A stretch of 64,000 nucleotides of DNA from Megaera sp965229545 (GTDB lineage: Bacteria; Pseudomonadota; Alphaproteobacteria; Rickettsiales; Rickettsiaceae): assembly GCA_965229545.1 (NCBI GenBank), contig OZ245887.1:620001-684000 (forward strand), written 5' to 3'. The notes beneath the pieces were generated by a model, which saw only the letters and a program-made list of their open reading frames with translations, was not told where the DNA came from and ran no database searches. Below are positions 29,507 through 38,964 of this stretch, piece after piece (positions within the stretch are counted from its first letter, which is position 1; each line of letters starts with the position of its first letter). The position numbers and the translations under genes were made by a program.

Positions 29507-30503
29507 AATTTACTAAAAATTGGACATTCTCCACTGGAGTATTTGGTAAAATACCATGCCCGAGATTAAAAATGAAATTTTTATTATTAAGGCATGTTAA
29601 AATATCCTTTGCTTTTTTCTGGATAACTTCCTTATTTCCCAGTAGCAGCACAGGGTCAAAATTCCCTTGAACAACAATATTTCCTTGCCATTTTTTCATT
29701 ATGTCTAGTGGCACAAATTGGTCTACTCCTATAGCATCAATATTAGTTTGGTTTATGTATTCCTGGTATAAATAACCTGATCCTCGTGGAAACCCTATAA
29801 TAGGTAAACTCGGATGTTTCTCTTTTATTGAGCTTACAATTTTTTTCGTAGGTTTTATAACAAAAACTTTATATTCTTCTCCAGATAAAACACCGGCCCA
29901 GGAATCAAATAATTGTATGATATCTACTCCAGCATTTATTTGGCCTAGAAGATATTCAATAGTTTTCTCTGTAATAATATCTATTAACTGTAGTGCTAGT
30001 TTTTTCTTATTATAAAGAAAATTTTTACTAACAGAAAAGTCTTGTTTACCCTTTCCTTCCAGCATATAACTTGCTACAGTCCATGGACTACCAGCAAACC
30101 CAATTAGTGATTTGCTTTTATCTAGAGAAGCCATAACTTTATTTACTGTATCATATATACAATTTATTTTTTTATCAAAATTATTATTTATATCCATTAA
30201 ATCTCTATCTGATTCGAATTTTTGCAGTATAGGTCCTTCTCCTTTCTTAAAAGCAACTTTCCATCCCAAAGCATGAGGCAATACCAGTATATCTGAAAAT
30301 ATAATAGCTGCATCAAAATTAAACCTGTCTATAGGCTGAAGAGTAACAGCTTTTGCTTTCTCAGAATCATAGCATAGTTCTAAAAAGTCCGTGGCATTCT
30401 TTCTTATCTCCATGTATTCAGGTAAATATCTACCTGCTTGTCTCATAAACCAAATAGGAATAGTAGTGTTTTTTCTTTTAAATGTATCTTGGAAAAGAGT
30501 CAT
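29484..30503 (-). CDS. hemE: Uroporphyrinogen decarboxylase
   Basis: 339 residues converting uroporphyrinogen III to coproporphyrinogen III. Opens with PIWFMRQAGRYLPEY, the classic UroD signature; SDILVLPHALGW and GFPRGSGYLYQ follow, then the late QGNFDPVLLL and NLGHGILPNTP. First gene of hemE-hemH-hemJ, reading away from the origin region. In Caulobacter and R. prowazekii the same gene borders the chromosome origin. Confidence 0.96.
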   Translation of the reverse strand: MTLFQDTFKRKNTTIPIWFMRQAGRYLPEYMEIRKNATDFLELCYDSEKAKAVTLQPIDRFNFDAAIIFSDILVLPHALGWKVAFKKGEGPILQKFESDRDLMDINNNFDKKINCIYDTVNKVMASLDKSKSLIGFAGSPWTVASYMLEGKGKQDFSVSKNFLYNKKKLALQLIDIITEKTIEYLLGQINAGVDIIQLFDSWAGVLSGEEYKVFVIKPTKKIVSSIKEKHPSLPIIGFPRGSGYLYQEYINQTNIDAIGVDQFVPLDIMKKWQGNIVVQGNFDPVLLLGNKEVIQKKAKDILTCLNNKNFIFNLGHGILPNTPVENVQFLVNYVRNYQK

Positions 30504-30581
30504 AATTTAAGTACTTAATAAATTAGTAAAATATATATTTATTATAAATGTTGTTATCTACGTAATAATGTAAATTATTAT

Positions 30582-30590
30582 TTATCCACA
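30582..30590 (+). promoter_or_regulatory. DnaA box, perfect TTATCCACA
   Basis: Exact match to the DnaA consensus TTATNCACA, in the hemE-proximal part of the origin region. Confidence 0.88.
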
Positions 30591-30594
30591 TAAT

Positions 30595-30607
30595 TATCAA
30601 CTATTTA
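30595..30607 (+). promoter_or_regulatory. IHF consensus match in oriC
   Basis: TATCAACTATTTA fits WATCAANNNNTTR at every fixed position and lies five bases from a perfect DnaA box. In AT-rich DNA such matches also arise by chance. Confidence 0.45.
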
Positions 30608-30658
30608 TCCAAAAGTACAATCTTAATAGATTTGCCACCTTGATAAGGATATACAGCT

Positions 30659-30671
30659 TATCAACATATTA
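30659..30671 (+). promoter_or_regulatory. Second IHF consensus match in oriC
   Basis: TATCAACATATTA fits WATCAANNNNTTR at every fixed position, midway between the first two DnaA boxes, overlapping a one-mismatch DnaA box (30658-30666). Confidence 0.45.
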
Positions 30672-30689
30672 TTTTATAATATATTTTTG

Positions 30690-30698
30690 TGTGGATAA
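30690..30698 (-). promoter_or_regulatory. DnaA box, perfect, minus strand
   Basis: TGTGGATAA on the plus strand is the exact complement of TTATCCACA. Confidence 0.88.
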
Positions 30699-30853
30699 AA
30701 TGTTTAGAATAATGTTTATATACCAATAGATGTAAGGGGTATATAATTAATCCACTATTTTATCCACTATACAGATTTATTGATATTTATGTATGTGTTC
30801 TTTATTCTTTAATTAGTGAGTTTTATGGATATATAACCTATTGGCTATATGAC

Positions 30854-30862
30854 TTATCCACA
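30854..30862 (+). promoter_or_regulatory. DnaA box, perfect, next to the RP001-type start codon
   Basis: Exact TTATCCACA, 17 bases before the likely ATG at 30880, so DnaA binding could also influence transcription of that gene. Confidence 0.85.
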
Positions 30863-30879
30863 ATGTGAATGTGTATTAT

Positions 30880-31710
30880 ATGAAAAAGCTTGTGATCCAC
30901 CTAGTTTCAGAATCATCTGGTCAAACAGTAAGATATGCTGCAAATACTGCACTAGCTAAATTTAGTGATATAGAGGTAAAAAAATATCACTGGCCCATGA
31001 CTAGAACTGAAGATTTACTTAAGGAAGTTTTAAAAAAAATATCGCAAAAACCGGGTATTGTATTATATACTATTTCAAATAACACCTTAAAAGATAAGTT
31101 AAAGAGATTTTGTTTAGACTCAAAAAAAATGCCCTGTATTTCTGTTGTTAGTAAAATCGTTAATGAAATATCAGACTATTTAGGAGTTAGCACAAACGAT
31201 AATATTGGTTTTAAAAATAAATTCGATGAAACTTATTTTGATAAAATAGAAGCTATAGAATACTCATTAAAGCACGATGATGGACAAATTATAGAAGATT
31301 TAGATGAAGCGGATATAATATTAATAGGTCCCTCTAGAACTTCTAAAACTCCGACTTCGGTTTATCTTGCATATAATGGTTTTAAAACTGCAAACATTCC
31401 TTTTGTTTGTGGTTCTGAGTTTCCATTAATTTTAAAACTGCTAAGAAAACCAATTATTTTTGGTTTTGTTATTAACCCTAGTATTCTTGTAGAAATAAGG
31501 GAAAATAGAATGCATTTATTGCAAGTCAAAGAAAAATCCGACTATACTGATATTAAAGTAATTCAAGAAGAGTGCCGGGAAGTACGAAGGTTATGTTCAG
31601 CTAATAATTGGCAAGTTATTGACGTTTCAAGACGTTCCATAGAAGAAACAGCTGCTATAATAATGAAATATTATTATGAACACAAAAAAATGCGGCAGGT
31701 GAACAAATGA
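30880..31710 (+). CDS. Pyruvate, phosphate dikinase regulatory protein family (RP001 type)
   Basis: About 276 residues from ATG 30880; a GTG at 30865 is an alternative that adds five codons. Family DUF299/PDRP: VIHLVSESSGQTV at the N-terminus, ADIILIGPSRTSKTPTSVYLA with the P-loop, then FGFVINP. Homologues are bifunctional Ser/Thr kinase/pyrophosphorylases acting on PPDK or PEP synthase. It borders the origin exactly as RP001 does in R. prowazekii, and overlaps coaE by 4 bases. Confidence 0.92.
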   Translation: MKKLVIHLVSESSGQTVRYAANTALAKFSDIEVKKYHWPMTRTEDLLKEVLKKISQKPGIVLYTISNNTLKDKLKRFCLDSKKMPCISVVSKIVNEISDYLGVSTNDNIGFKNKFDETYFDKIEAIEYSLKHDDGQIIEDLDEADIILIGPSRTSKTPTSVYLAYNGFKTANIPFVCGSEFPLILKLLRKPIIFGFVINPSILVEIRENRMHLLQVKEKSDYTDIKVIQEECREVRRLCSANNWQVIDVSRRSIEETAAIIMKYYYEHKKMRQVNK

Positions 31711-32279
31711 AATCTATTGCTATTACTGGAAGTTTTGCTTCAGGAAAAACTTTTGTGCTAAAATATCTGAAAAAAGCAGGGTATAAAACTTTTTCATGTG
31801 ATGATTATGTTAGAGAACTTTACTTACAGCCACATATTCAAAAAGATTTGCTTTGTATTTTTGATAAAAAATTATTTGGAGAAATTTTTGATAAGAAAAG
31901 GTTAAGCCAGATAATATATAATGACGATATTCAAAGACAGAAATTAGAACAGTATATCCATCCCAAAGTCAGAAAAGAAATTAATGATTTCAAAAATAAA
32001 CATATCAATGAGCCATTTATTTTCGTAGAAGTTCCTTTATTATTTGAGACAGGATTTAATAATTATTTTGATTATTCTATATGTGTTTATTGTAGCGAGG
32101 AAAGTAGACAAAATAGAGCCAGAAAGAGGGGTAATTTTAATTTAAAAATTTATGATAAAATAAAAACTATTCAGTTACCTCAAGAAAAAAAGAGAGATTT
32201 AGCAAATTTTCAGATAAATACAGATTTAGACGTAGAAATTCAGATAAAAGAAATTATTGGTAAGGTACAATCGGTATGA
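31707..32279 (+). CDS. coaE: Dephospho-CoA kinase
   Basis: 190 residues catalysing the last step of CoA synthesis. P-loop ITGSFASGKTFVLKYL; FSCDDYVRELY (catalytic Asp); the lid-like region QNRARKRGN. Length typical. Overlaps both neighbours by 4 bases (ATGA), suggesting translational coupling in a PDRP-coaE-dnaQ unit. Confidence 0.93.
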   Translation: MKSIAITGSFASGKTFVLKYLKKAGYKTFSCDDYVRELYLQPHIQKDLLCIFDKKLFGEIFDKKRLSQIIYNDDIQRQKLEQYIHPKVRKEINDFKNKHINEPFIFVEVPLLFETGFNNYFDYSICVYCSEESRQNRARKRGNFNLKIYDKIKTIQLPQEKKRDLANFQINTDLDVEIQIKEIIGKVQSV

Positions 32280-32950
32280 GAGAGATTATCCTAGATACAG
32301 AGACTACAGGACTTGATCCAAAGGAGGGGCATAAAGTTATCGAAATTGGTGGAATAGAAATGATTAATAAGGTTCTCACTGGGAATAAGTTTCACTATTA
32401 CATTAATCCAGAAAGAAATGTACCTCAAGACGCTTATCGAATTCATGGAATATCTACTGAATTCCTTAAAGATAAGCCTTTATTTAAGGATATTGCGGAC
32501 GAGTTTATCAGTTTTATTCAAGATGCTAAACTAGTTATTCATAATGCTCAGTTTGATATAAAGTTTCTAAATTATGAATTAACATTATTGAAATTACCTT
32601 CTATTGAGCTTGCTGAGGTTATAGATACTTTGACAATTGCAAAAAGAGCTTTTCCAGGAGCACGGGTAAATCTGGATGCTTTATGTAAAAGGTTTAAGGT
32701 AGATAATACCCATAGACAGTTTCATGGAGCTCTTAAAGATGCTTATTTGTTATCTGAGGTCTACGTTGAATTATCAGGTGGAAGACAAGTTAGTTTTTCC
32801 TTAAGAAAAACAAATGATCATACACTAAAGGCGGAGCAAAACATTCAGTATGCTGGAAAAGGCAATAGAATAGTAATTTCTCCAACTGATTGTGAGCTAA
32901 AGGAGCATAACGATTTCATTTCGAGATTTATTGATTTAAAAACGATATAA
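32276..32950 (+). CDS. dnaQ: DNA polymerase III epsilon subunit (proofreading exonuclease)
   Basis: 224 residues of DEDDh 3'-5' exonuclease: ExoI REIILDTETTGLDP, ExoII VIHNAQFDIKFLN, ExoIII H...HGALKDAYLLSEVY. A short C-terminal tail is the expected place for contact with the polymerase alpha subunit. Proximity to the origin is conserved in relatives. Confidence 0.95.
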   Translation: MREIILDTETTGLDPKEGHKVIEIGGIEMINKVLTGNKFHYYINPERNVPQDAYRIHGISTEFLKDKPLFKDIADEFISFIQDAKLVIHNAQFDIKFLNYELTLLKLPSIELAEVIDTLTIAKRAFPGARVNLDALCKRFKVDNTHRQFHGALKDAYLLSEVYVELSGGRQVSFSLRKTNDHTLKAEQNIQYAGKGNRIVISPTDCELKEHNDFISRFIDLKTI

Positions 32951-33098
32951 TACAGTTAAACTATTTGTGATCTATTTTTTGTAGCCAAAAATCAACTATT
33001 AATTTGTTTTTAATCAAGTATTATCCTCAATAATTTTCTTTAATCCATTTATTCAGGTAGCTTATCTATAATAGAGAAATATATTAACGGCTTATAAA

Positions 33099-34724
33099 AT
33101 GTTAATTTTTAGGTATAAATTCCTATTAATAGTTTTGTTTCAGTTATTTATAAATTGCATTCTGGCAAATGATATTAACAAAAGAAGCAACGATACAAAT
33201 ATCAAAAATATTAATTACAGTTGTGATGATAGCTTAGATAAGAAAGTATTACGTGGGGGATGGTATTTATGGGAGCCATATCAATTTAACAGGCTTACAG
33301 CAGGTGGATATAACCTTGTCGGTATGGATATCGAACTTGTAAAAAATATTGCCCACCTTGTTGGTGTTTCTATTGATACTGAACAAGTTAGTTGGCAACA
33401 ACCAACAAGATCTTAAAGATGGTACTCGCGATATTGCTTCTGGTGCTACGTATACCGATGCAAGAGCTGAATATGTTTACTTTTCAGTTCCATATCGTTA
33501 TGAAGAAAATTCACTATTTATGATGAATAATAGTGATAAAGAACTGAATTTTAAGTCTATTTCTGAGTTTTTGGCTCAGATTAGACTACAAAATTTTGTT
33601 TTAGGTATAACAAAAGGTTTTATTTATGCTGATCCTCAAATTAATCTGTTTATCAAAGATGAAGCTAATAATGATATAATAGCTGCTTATGATAATGATG
33701 TTGCCGCTTTGCACGGTCTTATTCACGGAGAGATAGATGGTTTCATATCAGATAGAATTGGTAGGTGCAGCAGCAATATTAACTCAGAAAGTTAATTCAC
33801 ATATTGAAGAAGTACAGTTAAATATAAAGACTCCAATACACCTTATGTTTAGCAGAAAGTCTGTTCCTATTGAATTAGTAGATAGATTTAATACTGAAAT
33901 AAAAAAAATTTTCCAATAGCGATGAATACAAGAAAATAGTTAAAACCTACTTATATCCCGTAATGTTAATGCAAACAATCGATTCGCAGTGGTTTTATTT
34001 CATCGGTGTGATGGGAACTATTGCGTTTGCTGTTTCCGGTATAGCAATTGCTGCTAAAGAAAATGGAACTTTATTTGTTACCTTTTTATTTGCTATGCTA
34101 CCTTCTGTTGGTGAGGAGTAATGAGAGATATTATTATCAATAGAGAAGAAGTGGGAATATTTCTAACGCCTTCTTACATGTATTATATGATGATAATTGT
34201 ATTAGTAGGTTTCTCAACAATAACGCTTCTTGAATATTATAATAAAAGGGCTAGTGAGGATGAGGTGGTAGATAAATTCTGGGATAATATATTAGTTGTG
34301 GGCGATGCTTTAGGTCAAGCTTCTTTTATTGTTACGGGGGTATCTATAGCTATTATGGCAAAAATAGAGCCAATAGAACTTTGGGGTCCGTTTTTTGCTT
34401 TTCTTACAGCTAGCGGTGGAGGTATTTTACGTGATCTAATAACGTAAGAAGCATGAAATATTATGCTTAACAGGAACCCTTAATGCTGAAATAGGGGTAT
34501 TATGGGGGTTAGCGTTTAGTATTTATTTGAACGTTAATTCTTATGATCCGAATCCAACCGGTATTAGAAATGCAGTGGCGATTGTGGTGACAGGATGTTT
34601 CCTTACAAGACTTGCAGCTCACTACTTTAAAATAATAAATATTAAATTTAGGTCTAATAATGAGGTTACTCCTGCTGAATCAGAAACCCAGAAGGATATG
34701 GAGCAACCTAAAAATAGTAGTTAA
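33099..34724 (+). pseudogene. Periplasmic solute-binding domain fused to TRIC-type channel, five frameshifts
   Basis: Six segments in shifting frames read as one protein: signal peptide and bacterial family 3 solute-binding start (VLRGGWYLWEPYQF, 33099-about 33400); GTRDIASGATYTDARAEYVYFS (to about 33770); LTQKVNSHIEEVQLNI to 33916; SDEYKKIVKTYL plus membrane segment IGVMGTIAFAVSGIAIAA (33918-34114); then GGGVMRDIIINREE to GGGILRDLI (34121-34443); then LTGTLNAEIGVLWGLAF to 34724. The twice-repeated GGGxxRD motif marks the TRIC/UPF0126 cation-channel family. The binding domain runs straight into the channel, so this was a single receptor-channel polypeptide, now dead. Confidence 0.85.
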
Positions 34725-34750
34725 GTTAACATACTTATTATATAGATGAG

Positions 34751-35521
34751 TTAATTTTTAATCCTCCAACCTTTATCTATTAGATTTTCTAGCGTAAAAT
34801 ACATTACTATATTGGATATAGCTAAAAAATATATTCCTACAATTATGTTTCCATCAGCTTGGTTAGTAAGGCAGTATCTAAACCCATCGATCATATAAAA
34901 AAATGGATTTAATAAATTTATTTGTTGTAAAATTTGGGGGAGATCCTTTACCGAATAAAATGTACCGGATAGAAAAGATAAAGGTGTAATTAAATAGCTT
35001 GTGATAGCTGAATGTTGATCGAAAGAATTTGCAATCATTCCAGATAATATGCCAAGTTTTCCCAGTAGTGTACAGGATGCTAGAGTATAAAAAGCTAATA
35101 ATAATGGATGGTACAAAGTAAATTCTACAAAAGGTATCAAAGATATTGTCACTATTATTCCTACCATTAAACCTCTTAAAACTGCACCGAGTGTAAAAGC
35201 TATTATTATTTCTTTACTTCCTAGCGGAGGGGTTAATATATCAGAAATATAGCCTATTATTTTACTCATTATTAAAGAGGAAGAGCTATTACCAAAAGAA
35301 TTTTGTACTATACTCATTATGATTAAACCGTAACCCATAAAATTAATAAATTTTATACCGTTTATATCATGTTTCCTATCGCCTACTGCTAGTGCAAACA
35401 CAGCAAGAAATATAAGGGCTGAAATAGCAGGAGTTATAAGAGTTTGATTGTATACCCTTATAAAACGCTTTACTTCTCTTAAAGTTAGGCTATAAGCCCC
35501 ATACCAATTAATAGGTTCCAT
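34751..35521 (-). CDS. ABC-2 type transporter permease
   Basis: 256 residues with six membrane helices in the ABC-2 pattern, including SYLITPLSFLSGTFYSVKDLPQ, the typical family loop before the last helices (INLLNPFFYMIDGFRY). Probably pairs with an ATPase encoded elsewhere, since no ABC ATPase is adjacent. Such exporters move polysaccharides, drugs or lipids; substrate unknown. Confidence 0.88.
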   Translation of the reverse strand: MEPINWYGAYSLTLREVKRFIRVYNQTLITPAISALIFLAVFALAVGDRKHDINGIKFINFMGYGLIIMSIVQNSFGNSSSSLIMSKIIGYISDILTPPLGSKEIIIAFTLGAVLRGLMVGIIVTISLIPFVEFTLYHPLLLAFYTLASCTLLGKLGILSGMIANSFDQHSAITSYLITPLSFLSGTFYSVKDLPQILQQINLLNPFFYMIDGFRYCLTNQADGNIIVGIYFLAISNIVMYFTLENLIDKGWRIKN

Positions 35522-35623
35522 TTATTTACAATAAAATTATTTTATATAAAATTTTTTAGAATTATGATATATTCCGCTTTAAAATTTATCAACTATATTC
35601 GAATCATCTTAAAGTAAACAACA

Positions 35624-36961
35624 ATGGCTAGAAAGCTTTTTATTAAGACCTATGGGTGTCAAATGAATGTCTATGACTCTATAAAAATGAAGGAGTTGCT
35701 TGATCCATTTGGTTTTGAATCAACAGATGATATAAATGAAGCGGATATGATAATTTTGAACACTTGTCATATCAGAGAGAAAGCTTCTGAAAAAATGTAT
35801 TCGGAACTCGGAAGAGTTAAAAAGATAAAAGATAAAAGATTATTGTCTAACCAAGCAGATATGCTAATAGCAGTAGCTGGTTGTGTAGCTCAAGCAGAAG
35901 GAGAAGAAATATTTGCTCGTGCACCTTACGTGGACATAGTGGTCGGTCCTCAGTCTTACCATACGTTACCAGAATTGGTAGCTAAGCTAGCAAGATCTGA
36001 GAAACATTTAATAGATCTTGATTTCATTGAAGAAGAAAAATTTGATAATTTACCTACACAATACTCTAATCAAGGGGCAAGTGCTTTTGTCTCAATCCAA
36101 GAAGGTTGTGACAAATTCTGTACCTTTTGTGTGGTACCCTATACCAGAGGGGCGGAATTTTCTAGAGTACCAGAAGAAGTATACCGTGAATCGATGGTTT
36201 TAGTTACAAAAGGTGCAAAAGAAATCCATTTACTCGGACAAAATGTTAACGCTTACCATGGCAAAAGTTCAAATGGCGATAAAGTATTTTCTTTGGCAGA
36301 TTTAATTCGCCACCTCTCAACCATTAGGGGACTGGAAAGAATTAGGTATACTACCTCGCATCCTAGGGATATGACCGATGATTTAATCAGTATGCATGGC
36401 CAAATTGACCAATTAATGCCGTTTTTGCATCTTCCTGTCCAATCTGGTTCAAATAAGGTGTTAAAAATGATGAATAGAAAACATACTAGAGAGGAATATT
36501 TTGCCATTGTTGATAAACTCCGAACAGCAAGGCCTGATATAGTTCTTTCATCTGATTTTATAGTCGGTTTTCCAGGTGAGACTGATGAAGATTTTGCTGA
36601 TACTATGGATTTAGTAAAAAGGGTTAGATACGGCCAATGCTATTCCTTTAAATACAGTCCAAGACCGGGAACACCAGCTGCAATCAAAGAACAGATACCG
36701 GAAGCAGTTAAAACTGAACGTCTAATGATTTTGCAAAGTGAACTGGCAAAACAGCAATTGGAATTTAATGCAAGTTGTGTCGGAAAAACTTTATCTGTAT
36801 TGTTCCAGAAAGAAGGTAAATATAGCGATCACGTAGTAGGTAAAACTCCTTATATGCAATCCGCTTATGTTGAAAATGCTGAGAAATCCTTGCTTGGCAA
36901 AATTGTTAATGTAAAAATTACCAAAGCTCTTCCAACAAGTGTTGCCGGAGAATTGGTTTAA
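35624..36961 (+). CDS. miaB: tRNA-2-methylthio-N6-dimethylallyladenosine synthase
   Basis: 445 residues. N-terminal cluster Cys in TYGCQMN, NTCHIR and AGCVAQ; radical SAM triad CDKFCTFC near residue 161 (CxxxCxxC), followed by VVPYTRGAEFSR; C-terminal TRAM domain. Methylthiolates i6A37 in tRNAs reading UNN codons. Complete and well conserved. Confidence 0.96.
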   Translation: MARKLFIKTYGCQMNVYDSIKMKELLDPFGFESTDDINEADMIILNTCHIREKASEKMYSELGRVKKIKDKRLLSNQADMLIAVAGCVAQAEGEEIFARAPYVDIVVGPQSYHTLPELVAKLARSEKHLIDLDFIEEEKFDNLPTQYSNQGASAFVSIQEGCDKFCTFCVVPYTRGAEFSRVPEEVYRESMVLVTKGAKEIHLLGQNVNAYHGKSSNGDKVFSLADLIRHLSTIRGLERIRYTTSHPRDMTDDLISMHGQIDQLMPFLHLPVQSGSNKVLKMMNRKHTREEYFAIVDKLRTARPDIVLSSDFIVGFPGETDEDFADTMDLVKRVRYGQCYSFKYSPRPGTPAAIKEQIPEAVKTERLMILQSELAKQQLEFNASCVGKTLSVLFQKEGKYSDHVVGKTPYMQSAYVENAEKSLLGKIVNVKITKALPTSVAGELV

Positions 36962-37010
36962 AAGGTTATTCGCGAAGTAGTTTGTATAGAATCAATGAAT
37001 TAGTGATATT

Positions 37011-37349
37011 ATGAAATCAGAAAAAATAAAGATAATTTTTATTGAAAATGGTAAAGAAATAGAAGTTGAGGCTTCAATTGGTTTATCAATTCTAGAAGTT
37101 GCGCATGAGAATAATATTGATTTGGAAGGAGCTTGCGAAGGGTCCCTTGCTTGTGCTACTTGTCACGTAATATTAGAAGAGAAAATTTACAACACCCTAG
37201 AAGAACCAACTGAAGCGGAGGAGGATATGCTTGACTTGGCTTTTGGTCTTACCCATACTTCAAGACTAGGATGTCAGATAATTTTGACAAAAGAGCTTGA
37301 TGGGATGAGAGTTATTATTCCTTCAGCTACTAGAAATATATCAATTTAG
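37011..37349 (+). CDS. 2Fe-2S ferredoxin, adrenodoxin type
   Basis: 112 residues. Cluster Cys arranged CEGSLACATC then LGCQI (C-x5-C-x2-C...C), as in adrenodoxin-like ferredoxins serving Fe-S assembly. Acidic helix TEAEEDMLDLAFG fits partner binding. Complements CyaY and FdxA in the window. Confidence 0.92.
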   Translation: MKSEKIKIIFIENGKEIEVEASIGLSILEVAHENNIDLEGACEGSLACATCHVILEEKIYNTLEEPTEAEEDMLDLAFGLTHTSRLGCQIILTKELDGMRVIIPSATRNISI

Positions 37350-37359
37350 AAATTCTATT

Positions 37360-38363
37360 GTGATACGAAAATAGCCATAGTTTTTGTGTCCTTATTTGTA
37401 GTTAGCTGGATTGCTCTGGCACATTTTGCAAAATCTAAGGTTACATTATTTATTAGCAATCTCCAAACGGATAATGCCAAGATATCTTATAGTGATGCTA
37501 GTATATTAGGCTTTCCTTTTGCTTGGAAAGTTAGGCTTGCGTTCCCTAAAATTACTATAATAGACCTAGATATTTCTCGTGAAATATCTAGCGAATATAT
37601 GGATTGTACTTTTGACTATAAACTTGGAAAAGCTGAATTAAATTTTGGTAAAGATCTATATTATAGTAGTTCTAGTGACGAGTCGGCAATAGAATATAAA
37701 ATTACCAGTGATCAAGATATAATTGGTTTTGTCGACTTTATTGATGTACTTTATAAAATTGATTTATCAAATCCTATAAGGAAAATTGTTAAAAGCATTG
37801 AAGTTGCTAATTCACATTTAGCTATTTTTACCGTTAATGGTGAAGAATTATTTGATCTTTCTGGGGTTACTTTTAAACTTGCTAATAATCTCGTAAATAA
37901 CGCCGAGAATTTTTCACTAAATTTAGCAAGTAATTATAAATCATCATTTAGCGAGCGTAATGTAAGTAGTGCAAGTCTGGTATTGGATGTTAATTATATT
38001 GTAAATGTAGATAATAGACCAGCAATTATAGAAGAAAATAATTTTGACCACAAAATTGAGATACAGCGCGCTAAAATCAACCTTGATGATGCTTCGTGCG
38101 ACTTAACTGGCTCTGTAGCGCTAGCGCGGAACATTGCACCAAAAGGAAAAATATCTGTCGAATTGGTAGATTATGAAAATTTGGTCACTATTTTAGTACC
38201 TGATGATTTTATTTTTTCAAAATCGTATATGAAACGCTTTATTGCTAAAGCTGCAGCTATAGATTTTAGTAATGTAATAACAAATAGAGCGAATTTTGAT
38301 ATTGAATTTTCAGATAAAAGGGTTGTTCTAGGAAATGTTAAATTTACTCGAACAAAAAAATAA
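37360..38363 (+). pseudogene. DUF2125-like membrane-anchored protein with a damaged start
   Basis: The open frame from GTG 37386 gives 325 residues: a short hydrophobic lead and a long beta-rich domain with SILGFPFAWKVRL, resembling DUF2125, an alphaproteobacterial envelope family of unknown role. Ten codons earlier, GTG 37360 starts MIRKIAIVFVSL, a complete positively charged signal anchor, if one A is added to the AAAA run at about 37368-37371; as written it meets TAG. So either the internal GTG is used with a shortened anchor, or a one-base deletion has damaged the gene. The rest is intact. Confidence 0.6.
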
Positions 38364-38384
38364 CTAAAATAGGTGAGGTAGTTA

Positions 38385-38964
38385 ATGAGGTCTATAGACC
38401 GTATATTTAGCGATAGGACATGTAGTAAATTTTCAAATAAACCGGTTTCCAGGGAATTACTAATACAAATTTATGATTTGATGAAACTTGGTCCAACCTC
38501 TGCCAACGGTTGTCCTTTGCGCATAGTTTTTGTGCAAAGTGACCTTGAAAAAGAAAAGTTATTTAAAGCAGCTATGGAAGCAAATATCGCTAAAATAAAA
38601 TCCGCACCAGTTACTGCGCTATTTGCTTATGATATGAAGTTCTATGAAAAAATGGATAAATTGTACCCAACCGGCAAGTTTTTACAGGATTTACTTGCTA
38701 AATCTAGTGAAGATGTAATTGATAAAGAAGGTTTGCGTAATTCTACTTTACAAGCGGCATATTTTATAATGGTAGCAAGAGGTATGGGATTAGATTGTGG
38801 GTGGGCCTATGTCCGGATTCGATCCAATCGCTATTAACGAAGCTTTTTTTAAAAACACTGATTATAAGATAAATTTTATTTGTAATCTTGGTTATAAAGA
38901 CGATTCTACTCCTTATCCTAAATTACCTAGACTAGATTTTGATGAGGTTTGTAAGTTTTTGTAA
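38385..38964 (+). pseudogene. Nitroreductase (RutE/HadB-like), frameshifted by a 4-base tandem duplication
   Basis: The N-terminal 140 codons are clearly nitroreductase family: RTCSKFSNKPV, LMKLGPTSANGCP (FMN region), AAYFIMVARGMGLDCG. There TGGG is present twice in tandem (about 38798-38805), shifting the frame to WAYVRIRSNRY and a stop at 38837. The expected GPMSGFDPIAINEAFF and the rest of the protein, to FDEVCKFL, continue in another frame to TAA 38962-38964. Removing one TGGG restores about 192 codons, normal for RutE-like malonic-semialdehyde reductases. Confidence 0.88.

Larger units (their letters stand above)
30504..30864. other. Probable chromosomal replication origin (oriC)
   Basis: 361 noncoding, very AT-rich bases between divergent hemE and the RP001-type gene, the setting described for the origins of Caulobacter crescentus and Rickettsia prowazekii. 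It holds three perfect DnaA boxes (TTATCCACA at 30582-30590 and 30854-30862 on plus, 30690-30698 on minus) and one-mismatch boxes at 30605-30613, 30658-30666 and 30760-30768. Two perfect matches to the IHF consensus WATCAANNNNTTR occur at 30595-30607 and 30659-30671. Genes read away from it on both sides. CtrA-type full sites were looked for and not found. Confidence 0.88.

Noticed and set aside
30504..30864. CtrA-binding sites (TTAA-N7-TTAA) in the origin
   Set aside because: Only half sites such as TTAA-N7-TTTT at 30747 and TTAA-N4-TTAA at 30507 were found; neither meets the consensus.
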